Assembly: GCF_000758665.1 (NCBI RefSeq)
Contig: NZ_CP009285.1
Location: 7,068,001-7,132,000 of the forward strand
Length of the DNA stretch: 64,000 nucleotides
Reading direction: 5' to 3'
DNA from: Paenibacillus borealis
Lineage (GTDB): Bacteria; Bacillota; Bacilli; Paenibacillales; Paenibacillaceae
Below, in pieces: positions 31,585-39,824 of the stretch. The notes beneath the pieces were generated by a model. It was not told where the DNA came from. It did no database searches and was given only the letters and a program-made list of their open reading frames with translations. Position 1 is the first letter of the stretch, and every line of letters begins with the position of its first letter. The translations under genes and the position numbers were made by a program.

Positions 31585-32466
31585 ATGACACGTTCAAAGC
31601 TTATTAGCGGATTGAAGCCCGTGCTGTTCACGCTGCCGGCAATGGTCCCGTTTGCCCTATTCTGGCTGGCCCCGCTGCTGTATGTGCTGTATCTCAGCTT
31701 CACGGAATGGGATTTCATGAGCCCGGAGAAGACCTTCGTCGGCCTGCAGAATTATACCGACCTGCTCAGCAATCCGGCTTTTTACAAAGCATTAAGAGTA
31801 ACCGTGCTCTTCTGCGCCGGCAGTGTGCTGCCCATCATCCTGCTGGGACTGGGCCTTGCCCTGCTGATGAACCGCAAGCTGAAGGGCTCCGCACTCTATC
31901 AGGTGCTGCTGTTCTCGCCTTGGGTCACGCCGACGGTTGCCGTATCCATCGTCTGGTCCTGGATTTATGAGCCTGATGTCGGGCTTGCCAATACAGTACT
32001 TGGCTTCTTCGGCCTTGAGCCGATCGGCTGGCTGCAGGATCCCAAGTGGGCGCTGATTGGCGTGCTGCTCGTAACGATCTGGAAATCAGTAGGCTGGGCG
32101 ATGATCTTCTATCTGGTGGCGCTGCGGAATGTGCCTTCCGATCTGCTGGAAGCCGGGGAGCTTGACGGGGCAAGTGCGGTGCAGAAGTTCTTCCGCATCA
32201 CGCTGCCGCTGATCTCGCCAACGACCCTGTTTCTGTTCGTGGTGCAGCTCATCTCGGCACTTCAGTCCTACGATCAGATCAATGTACTGACGCAGGGCGG
32301 ACCGTCCGGCTCAACCCGCACCCTGCTGTACCTGTATTATCAGTCCGCCTTCGAATCGTTCCAGATCGGAGAGGCTTCCACTGTAGCTGTCGTCCTGGTC
32401 TTCCTCTGCATGCTGCTGTCCGTGTTTTCTTTCAGCATCAGCAAGCGGACCACCCATTATCAATAG
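31585..32466 (+). CDS. Ugp/CUT1-type ABC importer permease (UgpA-like)
   Basis: This six-helix permease (about 293 residues) of the MalF/UgpA family has the cytoplasmic coupling-loop motif EAGELDGASAVQKFFRITLPLI. I prefer ATG 31585 to ATG 31561, because the predicted promoter would leave an 11-base leader with no ribosome binding site for the earlier one; neither has a strong Shine-Dalgarno. It is the first gene of a six-gene plus-strand operon with a second permease, a binding protein, a HAD phosphatase, an SMR transporter and a phosphoesterase. No ATPase is in the operon, so a shared MsmK-type ATPase elsewhere is expected. Confidence 0.9.
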   Translation: MTRSKLISGLKPVLFTLPAMVPFALFWLAPLLYVLYLSFTEWDFMSPEKTFVGLQNYTDLLSNPAFYKALRVTVLFCAGSVLPIILLGLGLALLMNRKLKGSALYQVLLFSPWVTPTVAVSIVWSWIYEPDVGLANTVLGFFGLEPIGWLQDPKWALIGVLLVTIWKSVGWAMIFYLVALRNVPSDLLEAGELDGASAVQKFFRITLPLISPTTLFLFVVQLISALQSYDQINVLTQGGPSGSTRTLLYLYYQSAFESFQIGEASTVAVVLVFLCMLLSVFSFSISKRTTHYQ

Positions 32467-32499
32467 AACTTTATATTTTCCACAAGGAGGTCTCACCGC

Positions 32500-33342
32500 T
32501 TGCGTATGCTCACACGTCTCAGCGGACCGGCCCGCCAGATTTTTTTCGCCGTGCTTGCTCTGCTGATGGCTTTTCCGTTCTACTGGATGGTTACCAGCGC
32601 ACTCAAAACCAATGATGAAATCTGGCGCTCCCCGCCTACGCTCTGGCCAGAGGTGCCGCTCTGGGGGAATTTCGCCGCAGCCTGGAACGAGGCGCCCTTC
32701 GCCAGATATATGGGCAACAGCATCTTCGTGGCTGTCTCCATTGTCATCCTCCAGACGATCAATTCCGGGATGATGGCGTATGCGCTGACGCATATGAAAT
32801 TCCGCCTGAAGGGTGTTTTTGCCGGAGTCATCCTGTTTGGTTATATGGTTCCGGCTACAGCTGTCTATCTGCCCGGATATCTGGTACTGTCTGAGCTTCA
32901 TCTGCTCAACTCCTATGCCGGCCTGATTCTCTCTAATTGTGTAAGTATCTTCTCGATCTTCCTGATCAGACAAGCCTTCCTGCAGGTCTCGCATGAACTG
33001 GTGGAGGCGGGTGAAGTGGATGGTGCTTCGCATATGCGGATTCTCTGGACGGTGCTGGTGCCGGTAACGCGGTCATCCTTCGCCGTGCTGGCGCTGATTA
33101 CCTTCATTGATCAGTACAACAACTATTTCTGGCCGATGCTGATTACCAAGGACCCCAGCCTGCAGCTCGTCTCTGCCGGTCTGCGCAGCTTCTTCGTGGA
33201 AGGAGGTGCATACGGACTGAAATGGCCGCTCATCATGGCCGCCAGCGCCTTCACGATCGCCCCGCTGCTGCTTGTCTTCCTGCTGGCGCAGAAAACGATT
33301 ATGCAAAGTGTCAACATGACCGCAGGCTCCAGTAAAGGCTGA
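32500..33342 (+). CDS. Ugp/CUT1-type ABC importer permease (UgpE-like)
   Basis: This is the second permease (280 residues, MalG/UgpE family), with coupling loop EAGEVDGASHMRILWTVLVPV. It begins at TTG 32500, nine bases after AAGGAGG; an ATG lies two codons in. It forms a heterodimer with the preceding protein. Confidence 0.9.
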   Translation: MRMLTRLSGPARQIFFAVLALLMAFPFYWMVTSALKTNDEIWRSPPTLWPEVPLWGNFAAAWNEAPFARYMGNSIFVAVSIVILQTINSGMMAYALTHMKFRLKGVFAGVILFGYMVPATAVYLPGYLVLSELHLLNSYAGLILSNCVSIFSIFLIRQAFLQVSHELVEAGEVDGASHMRILWTVLVPVTRSSFAVLALITFIDQYNNYFWPMLITKDPSLQLVSAGLRSFFVEGGAYGLKWPLIMAASAFTIAPLLLVFLLAQKTIMQSVNMTAGSSKG

Positions 33343-33376
33343 AATCTAACACTTCCAAACAAAGAGGAGAATGATG

Positions 33377-34723
33377 ATGAACGTATTCAAAAGATTGTCT
33401 GCAGTATCCATGATCGCCGGACTTTCCGTACTCACTGCTTGTGGCGGTAATTCTGCTTCGGGTAATGTTACGGCAGCTGACGGTGCGGCCACAGTACCTG
33501 CCGCTGATGCGGCTCCTGCTTCAAGCGCACCGGTAACCATTGAATTCTGGTATGGACTCGGCGGCAAGCTCGGTGAAAATATGGAATCGCTCATTCAGAA
33601 ATTCAATGCCTCCCAGCAGGAGGTCATCGTCAAGGGCATTGTGCAGGCAGATTATACAGAAACCGAACAGAAGCTTCAGGCAGCTATCGCTACCGGCCAG
33701 GTTCCGGCAGCCGTGCTCTCCTCCAATATAGACTGGGCCCGCAAAGGTTATTTCGCAGCGATGGATGAGCTGATTGCCGGGCAGCCGGACTTCAATCAGG
33801 CGGATTTCGTCCAGACCTTCCTTAGCCAGGGCCAGGTTGACGGCAAGCAGTACTTCCTCCCGATGTATGGAACAACACAGGTGATGTACTACCGTAAGGA
33901 TGCTTTTGAGAAAAGCGGCATTGATGCCAGCCAGATTAAGACCTGGGAAGACCTCGCTGCAGCTGCCAAGAAAATGACAGTGACAGAAGGCGGCAAAACC
34001 AGCTTCTACGGCTGGGAGCCGATGTGGGGCTCGGGCAATATGATTGACGCTGTACTCAGTAAGGGCGGCAACATTCTAAGTGAGGATGGCAAGACAGTTA
34101 CGATCGACTCCCCTGAATGGATCGAGACCTGGGACTTCTTCCGCCAGGCGATTCATGAAGAGAAGACCATGCGCATTCACTCCGGCGGACAAGGCTGGGA
34201 GTACTGGTACAAGACGATTGACGATGTAATGAAAGGCCAGGCGGCCGGATACACCGGCTCCAGCGGCGACCAGGGCGATCTCGACTTCAGCATCGTCTCT
34301 GCGATGGAGCAGCCGGGCTGGGCCGGAGTCGGCGAAGGCAAGCCTGTAGCCCAGGCGATTATGGCCGGTATTCCTGCCAAGGCCGGAGATGCTGAGCAGC
34401 AGGCCGCTATGAAATGGCTGACCTACTTCACGAACTCCGAGAATACCGCCTTCTGGTCCATTAACACCGGATATATTTCCGTACGCCAGTCTGCACTCGA
34501 AGATCCGGCATTCGTCACATTCAGTGAGACTAATCCGCAGATCAAAATCCCGTTACAGCAGGCCTCCCATGCCTCCGCTCCCTTCCAGGACCCTACCGGC
34601 GGTAAAATCAACGATGCCCTGACAATCGCTGCGGACAAGGTGCAGATTGAGAATATTCCGGCAGCCGAAGCCCTTAAGGAAGCGCAGCAAACCGCCCAGG
34701 CGGCGCTGGATAAACTGAAATAA
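33377..34723 (+). CDS. Ugp-like extracellular solute-binding lipoprotein
   Basis: This family-1 solute-binding protein has a lipoprotein signal (lipobox LTAC), an Ala-rich tether, and the fold starting VTIEFWYGLGGKLGENMESLIQKFNASQ, which is close to UgpB. UgpB binds sn-glycerol-3-phosphate or glycerophosphocholine. Three in-frame ATGs lie at 33371-33379; the third has the best spacing to GAGGAG. The phosphatase and phosphodiesterase genes that follow support a phosphorylated polyol or phosphodiester cargo. Ligand residues were not checked. Confidence 0.88.
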   Translation: MNVFKRLSAVSMIAGLSVLTACGGNSASGNVTAADGAATVPAADAAPASSAPVTIEFWYGLGGKLGENMESLIQKFNASQQEVIVKGIVQADYTETEQKLQAAIATGQVPAAVLSSNIDWARKGYFAAMDELIAGQPDFNQADFVQTFLSQGQVDGKQYFLPMYGTTQVMYYRKDAFEKSGIDASQIKTWEDLAAAAKKMTVTEGGKTSFYGWEPMWGSGNMIDAVLSKGGNILSEDGKTVTIDSPEWIETWDFFRQAIHEEKTMRIHSGGQGWEYWYKTIDDVMKGQAAGYTGSSGDQGDLDFSIVSAMEQPGWAGVGEGKPVAQAIMAGIPAKAGDAEQQAAMKWLTYFTNSENTAFWSINTGYISVRQSALEDPAFVTFSETNPQIKIPLQQASHASAPFQDPTGGKINDALTIAADKVQIENIPAAEALKEAQQTAQAALDKLK

Positions 34724-34784
34724 CCGGCAATTAATGATCTAAATATTTCATGAAATGAACGATTAGACACAGGAGGACAGCTGC

Positions 34785-35693
34785 ATGCCTACGCTCATTA
34801 CCCCGCACGGGGAGCATTCCATATCCGCCATCCTGTTCGACAAGGATGGCACCCTCCTGGAGTTCGTCTCACTCTGGGGCAGCTGGGGCGAGTGTTTCCT
34901 CGCACAGTTCACCCGGCAGCTCCAGCAGCACGGCCTTGAATTTCCGGTGCAACACCTGGCCTCGCTGCTCGGTACCGTTCACGATGCAAGCGGCAGAATT
35001 GTTGATTATGACCGCAACGGCCCCCTGGCCATGGGCACCATGAATGATCTCTATGCCATACTGTCCTGGCAGGGCTATCTACTTGGCTTATCCTGGGCCG
35101 AATCGATGGAACTGGTCGACCTCTGCCGGCAAGAAGCAGATGCGTTAATGGAACAGAGCAAGCCAGTGCTCCCGCTCCCCGGCCTGCTGAATTTCCTCGA
35201 CGAGTGCGCAGCCGAAGGAATTCCGCTGGCCGTAGTCACTGCTGATGAAACCGCAGCGGCGGAGAATCACCTCCGCTGGATCGGCATCCGCGGATATTTC
35301 AACGCCGTGATCGGCACGGATCAGGTGGAGCGCGGCAAGCCCTTCCCCGACATGGCGCTGCTGGCCTGTGAGCGGCTGGGGGTGCAGCCAGCCAAAGCTG
35401 CCGTGATCGGCGACACGAACGGCGATATGCGGATGGCCAAGGCCGCCGGGACGGCTGTGGCCATCGGGATTACCGGCACTGCGGCAGCCGGACCGGCAGC
35501 TGCGGCGGCGACTAGAGCAGTTGCAGCTGCCGCCAGCAGCGCAACAGACGTGAATGCGGCTAACGCACACGCAGACACCGCTGCCGGAAGCAGCCGGACG
35601 GCAGCTACACGGACTGTACGCAGTCTTTTGCCGGATGCGGATTGTTTGGTGCAGTCTTATGCGGAGCTTGGTATAGGAAGGATGGTACGATGA
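34785..35693 (+). CDS. HAD-superfamily phosphatase with Ala-rich tail
   Basis: This cytoplasmic phosphatase (302 residues) has HAD motif I ILFDKDGTLL (nucleophile D19, acid D21), a helical cap, motif II around VVTADET, and motif III/IV GDTNGDMRMAKAAG. After about residue 225 there is a low-complexity Ala-rich stretch of some 45 residues before a short C-terminal piece. That insertion is not typical of the family. It is similar to phosphoglycolate-phosphatase-like proteins, and its substrate may be a phosphate ester released from the imported compound. The stop overlaps the SMR start (ATGA). Confidence 0.82.
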   Translation: MPTLITPHGEHSISAILFDKDGTLLEFVSLWGSWGECFLAQFTRQLQQHGLEFPVQHLASLLGTVHDASGRIVDYDRNGPLAMGTMNDLYAILSWQGYLLGLSWAESMELVDLCRQEADALMEQSKPVLPLPGLLNFLDECAAEGIPLAVVTADETAAAENHLRWIGIRGYFNAVIGTDQVERGKPFPDMALLACERLGVQPAKAAVIGDTNGDMRMAKAAGTAVAIGITGTAAAGPAAAAATRAVAAAASSATDVNAANAHADTAAGSSRTAATRTVRSLLPDADCLVQSYAELGIGRMVR

Positions 35694-36031
35694 AGGCCGA
35701 AGGGGCGCTGGCTTGGGTGTTTCTCACGCTGGCGATTGTGTTCGAGCTCTCCGGCACCATTTCGATGAAAATCTCCCACGGCTTCACCCGGCCCTGGCCC
35801 TCCGTGCTGATGTTCCTGTTCTACGGGATCAGCTTCACCTCGCTCAATGTTGCCCTTACCTCCATCAGAGTTGGAGTTGCTTATGCGGTATGGTCGGGGG
35901 CAGGCATCATCCTGATCTCGATTGTGGGGGCTATGTTCTTTGAAGAACGGTTGACCTTCTCCTCACTCTTGTGGGTGACCGTAATCGTAGCCGGCATTGT
36001 GGGCCTAAACATTAGCGCCAAGGGACATTAG
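35690..36031 (+). CDS. Small multidrug resistance (SMR) family transporter
   Basis: This four-helix membrane protein (113 residues) of the EmrE/SugE/YkkCD family carries the conserved E in helix 1 (LAIVFELSGTISMKIS) and the AYAVWSGAGIILISIVG motif in helix 3. SMR proteins export quaternary ammonium, guanidinium or related cations by proton exchange. The start ATG 35690 overlaps the HAD stop and follows AGGAAGGATGGTACG. Its place in an operon next to a GbsR-type regulator makes a quaternary amine such as choline a plausible by-product, as inference. Confidence 0.88.
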   Translation: MKAEGALAWVFLTLAIVFELSGTISMKISHGFTRPWPSVLMFLFYGISFTSLNVALTSIRVGVAYAVWSGAGIILISIVGAMFFEERLTFSSLLWVTVIVAGIVGLNISAKGH

Positions 36032-36072
36032 GAAGATTATTCATACATCATCAAAGGAGGCTCTCCCAGCGA

Positions 36073-37104
36073 ATGAACACAAGCGGACATGGCGGACAAC
36101 CGCCGCTGTTAACCTTCCAGATTATTACCGACACCCATGTCACGGCCGATCCGGCACATGAATACAATCTGAATTTCGGACGGGCACTGCAGGATTTGGC
36201 CGTCCATGCGCAGGGCAGCAGCGGAATTATGCATATCGGGGATATCACGGATCATGGCTTCGCGGAGGAATATGCGGAGGTTCACCGTATTCTTCAGCTG
36301 CATCAGGCATCGCTGCCGGAGATCCTCTACACCCTGGGCAACCATGATGTGGGCCTCGGCCACTGGGAATCACGCCTTGCGATGTACACCTCCCGTATGG
36401 GTATGCCTGGTCCCTATCATGACCATTGGATCGGCGGCTATCATTTCATCTTCCTTGGAACTGAGGAGGGTCTGCCCACGTTCTGCAATCTGTCGGACGA
36501 ACAGCTTAAGTGGCTGGACCGGAAGCTTGGGGAAAAAGCAGCTGTCGGACCGTTCCCCGGAACGCGGGTGGTGGATGACCTGGAGATTTACATGCAGCCT
36601 CCGGTTGCTCATGAGCTTGACGGGCAGCTGGAGCTGGAGCTGGAATCTGGCGCAGCAGCACTTACAGAACGGCCTATCTTCCTCTTCCTGCATCAGCCGC
36701 TGAAGGATACGGTAGCCGGCTCATTGGAGTCTCAGGAATGGTATGGCGTCACACAGGATAAGGAGCTGCGCTCCATTCTGGCGAAGTATCCGCAGACTCT
36801 GCTCTTCACCGGGCATACCCACTGGGAGCTTGAGGTCGATAATACGATGCACCCCGGCAACGGGGAGACAGCTACTATGTTCAATGCCGCTTCTGTGGCC
36901 TATCTCTGGACGAATGCGGATGAGCACAAGACTGGCAGCCAGGGCTTCTATGTGGAGGTCTACGCTGACAAAGTGCTTATCCGGGGACGTGATTTCACCA
37001 CGGGAAGCTGGATCGAAGCAGCGCAATATGAGGTTGTTAACACCGTTAGTGTACCTGGGCAATCTTCTGAAAAGTCCATATTAAATAACCAAGCTTCATT
37101 ATAA
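36073..37104 (+). CDS. Calcineurin-like metallophosphoesterase
   Basis: This 343-residue metallophosphoesterase has the two-metal motifs IITDTHV (D-x-H), HIGDITDHG (GD), TLGNHDVG (GNHD) and LFTGHTHWE (GHTH). Proteins of this type include phosphodiesterases acting on glycerophosphodiesters or cyclic nucleotides. No signal peptide is seen, so it acts in the cytoplasm, perhaps splitting an imported phosphodiester. It is the last gene of the Ugp-like operon. Confidence 0.9.
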   Translation: MNTSGHGGQPPLLTFQIITDTHVTADPAHEYNLNFGRALQDLAVHAQGSSGIMHIGDITDHGFAEEYAEVHRILQLHQASLPEILYTLGNHDVGLGHWESRLAMYTSRMGMPGPYHDHWIGGYHFIFLGTEEGLPTFCNLSDEQLKWLDRKLGEKAAVGPFPGTRVVDDLEIYMQPPVAHELDGQLELELESGAAALTERPIFLFLHQPLKDTVAGSLESQEWYGVTQDKELRSILAKYPQTLLFTGHTHWELEVDNTMHPGNGETATMFNAASVAYLWTNADEHKTGSQGFYVEVYADKVLIRGRDFTTGSWIEAAQYEVVNTVSVPGQSSEKSILNNQASL

Positions 37105-37111
37105 TAGCTGC

Positions 37112-37149
37112 AATAAAAACAGCCTTCTCCGTCTATATGGAGAAGGCTG
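37112..37149 (-). terminator. Terminator of the met transporter operon
   Basis: An 11-base perfect stem (37120-37130 with 37139-37149) is followed on the minus strand by TTTTTATTG. It lies between convergent genes and may also slow plus-strand transcription. Confidence 0.75.
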
Positions 37150-37207
37150 CTGTGCGTACAGGCTGAATAGCACTAACATCCGGTTTGCGGATGCAATCTA
37201 AGCTCAC

Positions 37208-38086
37208 TCAAAAAGCAGGCAGCGCGATATCCGCGTAATTATCCTCAAGGAACTTCTTCACTTCCGGGCCGCTGATCGCTTTGGCCAGCTTCTGGATCGC
37301 CTCGGAATCCTTGTTGTCCTCACGGGCAACAAGCGTGATGGTGAATGCGGAATCCTCACCTTCGGTAATCAGCGCATCCTTCTTAGGGGTCAGGCCGAGC
37401 GGGCTGGCATAAGCAGGCGTCATCGCTACCAGATCTGCATCATCCAGCATCCGGGCCAGCATCAAGAGATCTACCTCTTCGAACTTAAAGTTCTTGGTAT
37501 TGGCGGTAATGTCAGCCTGGGTCGCCTGAATCCCTACCCCATCCTTCAGCGTGATCAGTCCGGCATCTGCGAACATTTGCAGGGAGCGCCCGATATTGGA
37601 AGGATCGTTCGCCATCACCAGGGTTGCGCCCTCAGGCAGTTCATCAATGCTCTTGTAGCGCTTGGAGTAACCGCCATAAATGGCATCATACACCGGTTGA
37701 ACCGCAACGAGCTTCGCATCTTTGCTGGCATTGAACTGCTCCATGTAAGGCACATGCTGGAAGAAGTTCGCGTCCACCTCTTTGTTCGCCAGCGCTTCGT
37801 TCGGCTGCACATTATCGGACAGCACCACAACCTCCATGTCCACCCCTTCTTCTTTCAGAATTGGCTTCACAATATCAAGGATATCCGTCATCGGCGGAAT
37901 CAGCGAGGCTACTTTGATCTTCACAGGTTCAGTGCTGGCGGCAGCCGGTGTCTCTTCCGCTTCCTTGTTGTTTCCGCAGCCCGCAAGCGCGAGTGCTAAT
38001 GCAAGCAGTGTTAATCCGAAGGTAGCTTTCATTCTTGTTCCGGTTCTCTTGACCGTTCCGTTTCCTGCAGTCATCGTCTTCTTCAT
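37208..38086 (-). CDS. metQ: Methionine ABC importer binding lipoprotein
   Basis: This NlpA/MetQ-family lipoprotein (292 residues) has lipobox ALAGC near residue 37. The mature part has family blocks IKVASLIPPMTDILDIVKPIL, VDANFFQHVPYMEQFN and ANDPSNIGRSLQMF. It captures methionine outside the membrane for MetN-MetI. It is the third gene of the minus-strand metN-metI-metQ order. No S-box or T-box leader is visible upstream of the operon. Confidence 0.92.
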   Translation of the reverse strand: MKKTMTAGNGTVKRTGTRMKATFGLTLLALALALAGCGNNKEAEETPAAASTEPVKIKVASLIPPMTDILDIVKPILKEEGVDMEVVVLSDNVQPNEALANKEVDANFFQHVPYMEQFNASKDAKLVAVQPVYDAIYGGYSKRYKSIDELPEGATLVMANDPSNIGRSLQMFADAGLITLKDGVGIQATQADITANTKNFKFEEVDLLMLARMLDDADLVAMTPAYASPLGLTPKKDALITEGEDSAFTITLVAREDNKDSEAIQKLAKAISGPEVKKFLEDNYADIALPAF

Positions 38087-38119
38087 TGTTATCTCCAGCC
38101 CCCATTGTTATATAGTTTC

Positions 38120-38782
38120 TCAGCGTTTATCCAGCAGTCTTGCCAGCGTACTTCCTGTGAACTGAATCAATTGCACCAGCACAATCATGACGAGAATGGC
38201 ATAGATCATCACTTCCGTCTCGAACCGCTGATATCCGTAGCGGATAGCGAAATCGCCTACCCCTCCGCCGCCGACCACACCCATTACTGTTGAAAAAGAA
38301 ATAAAGCTGATCGTAGATGCAGTCAGTCCCAGCACCAGTCCGGACCGTGCCTCTACATACAGAAACTTAAAGATGACTCCCAGCCTGGATGCACCCATGG
38401 ATAGCGCAGCTTCAATCGTTCCTCTCGGAACCTCCAGCAGCGACTGCTCCACCAGCCGTGAATAATAGGCAATAGCGACGATAGATAACGGCACTGTTGC
38501 CGCCATCGTACCAATTGCCGTACCCACCACCAGGCGGGTGAATGGAATCAGAGCCACCACCAGCAGCAGGAACGGAAACGAACGCACCACATTCACGATG
38601 CTGTTCAGCACCAGCGACAGGCTTCTGTTCTCATACAGCTGGCCTTTGCGGCAAAAATACAGCAGTGTTCCCAGCGGAAGCCCCAGCAACAGCGCAGCAC
38701 CTACGGAGATTCCGACCATCACAAAGGTCTCTCCGATCGACTGCCACATCTGATCCTGGTACTTCAGCATGCTCTCAAACAT
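38120..38782 (-). CDS. metI: Methionine ABC importer permease
   Basis: This 220-residue BPD_transp_1 permease has about five hydrophobic segments, starts MFESMLKYQDQMWQSIGETFVMVGIS, and has coupling-loop residues IEAALSMGASRLGVIFKF. ATG 38782 has GGGGGA at good spacing and overlaps the metN stop by eight bases; longer frames would run into metN. It forms the methionine channel with MetN and MetQ. Confidence 0.93.
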   Translation of the reverse strand: MFESMLKYQDQMWQSIGETFVMVGISVGAALLLGLPLGTLLYFCRKGQLYENRSLSLVLNSIVNVVRSFPFLLLVVALIPFTRLVVGTAIGTMAATVPLSIVAIAYYSRLVEQSLLEVPRGTIEAALSMGASRLGVIFKFLYVEARSGLVLGLTASTISFISFSTVMGVVGGGGVGDFAIRYGYQRFETEVMIYAILVMIVLVQLIQFTGSTLARLLDKR

Positions 38783-39536
38783 AGGGTTCCCCCGTTCTTC
38801 CGGTAATTCTCTCCCGGTAGGAACCTGAATGGCTCCCCGGCGGGAGAAAGCCGCCCTCATCCCGGGAAAAGGAATCCACTATCCGTCCGTCTTCCATCAC
38901 AGACACCTCTGAGCAGATGCTCCGGACGACATCCAGCTCATGGGTAACTATAACGACGGTAACACCGAGTGAATCATTGATGTGACGGAGCACACCCAGG
39001 ATATCCGCCGTGGTACCCGGGTCAAGCGCAGAGGTCGGCTCGTCGCACAGCAGCAGCTTTGGATTGTTCGCCAATGCCCGGGCAATGGCCACCCGCTGGC
39101 GCTGCCCGCCGCTGAGCTGTGCAGGGTATTGGTCCGCTTTGTCCGCCAGCCCGACAAATTGCAGACATTCCAGCACCCGCTTCATCCGTGTGGCACGCGG
39201 CACTCCGGCAAGCTCCAGCGGAATCGCCACATTGCGGCTGACAGTGGCATTGCCGACAAGATTGAACTGCTGAAAGATCATGCCGATTCTTTGCCGCTGC
39301 TGCCGCAGCTCCTTGTCCGGAAGCTCTGTAAGCCGCTTGCCGTCTACAGTCACCGTTCCCGTATCGGGCCGTTCCAGCAGATTGATCAGCCGCAGTAGCG
39401 TGGATTTGCCGGCACCGCTTGCCCCGATAATACCGTGGATGGCACCCGCCTTCACTTCAAGCGATACATCGTCCACAGCAGTATAAGGGCCTTCCTTCAG
39501 AGCGAAGCTTTTGCTAACCTGACTCAGCGATAGAAT
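38775..39536 (-). CDS. metN: Methionine ABC importer ATPase, probably AUU-initiated
   Basis: This ATPase has Walker A GASGAGKST, signature LSGGQRQRVAIARAL and Walker B LLLCDEPTSALD. A start at GTG 39476 would remove the first beta strand, which every such ATPase needs. In frame upstream, the codons read LSLSQVSKSFALKEGPYTA, a proper N-terminus, and the open frame is preceded by GAGGAGGG six bases before an ATT at 39536. No ATG, GTG or TTG exists between. I therefore propose initiation at ATT, giving 253 residues without the C-terminal NIL regulatory domain of longer MetN proteins. A base error (ATT for ATG) is the alternative. Confidence 0.85.
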   Translation of the reverse strand: MLSLSQVSKSFALKEGPYTAVDDVSLEVKAGAIHGIIGASGAGKSTLLRLINLLERPDTGTVTVDGKRLTELPDKELRQQRQRIGMIFQQFNLVGNATVSRNVAIPLELAGVPRATRMKRVLECLQFVGLADKADQYPAQLSGGQRQRVAIARALANNPKLLLCDEPTSALDPGTTADILGVLRHINDSLGVTVVIVTHELDVVRSICSEVSVMEDGRIVDSFSRDEGGFLPPGSHSGSYRERITGRTGEPYV

Positions 39537-39755
39537 ATGAAGCCCTCCTCAATAGACTGCCTGAACTAAAGCTCTCCACCTTCGGCTGTATTGTACTATA
39601 ATTATTTAAAAACTGTTTTATTAAAAATCTCTTTAAATAATAAGGCATTTCTTCCGCTGTGTCATCATTTTTCTCAAAATGATTTATAAGCGCTCCGGAT
39701 GGTATACCCATTATAAGGATGCCCCTGGGCTGTTTGGGATTATTCTTATATATAC

Positions 39756-39798
39756 GCAAAAAAGGATGCGGCCCTCATAGGACCCCATCCTTTTTTGC
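39756..39798 (-). terminator. Terminator after the xylanase gene
   Basis: Arms 39756-39768 and 39786-39798 form a perfect 13-base stem (GCAAAAAAGGATG with CATCCTTTTTTGC) with U runs on both strands. It closes the xylan operon. Confidence 0.88.
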
Positions 39799-39824
39799 TA
39801 TTTTACAAGAAAAATCTCCCCCGC

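Noticed and set aside
39537..39824. S-box or T-box leader for metNIQ
   Set aside because: None of the conserved SAM-riboswitch or T-box sequence blocks is present. The only strong structure is the xylanase terminator.
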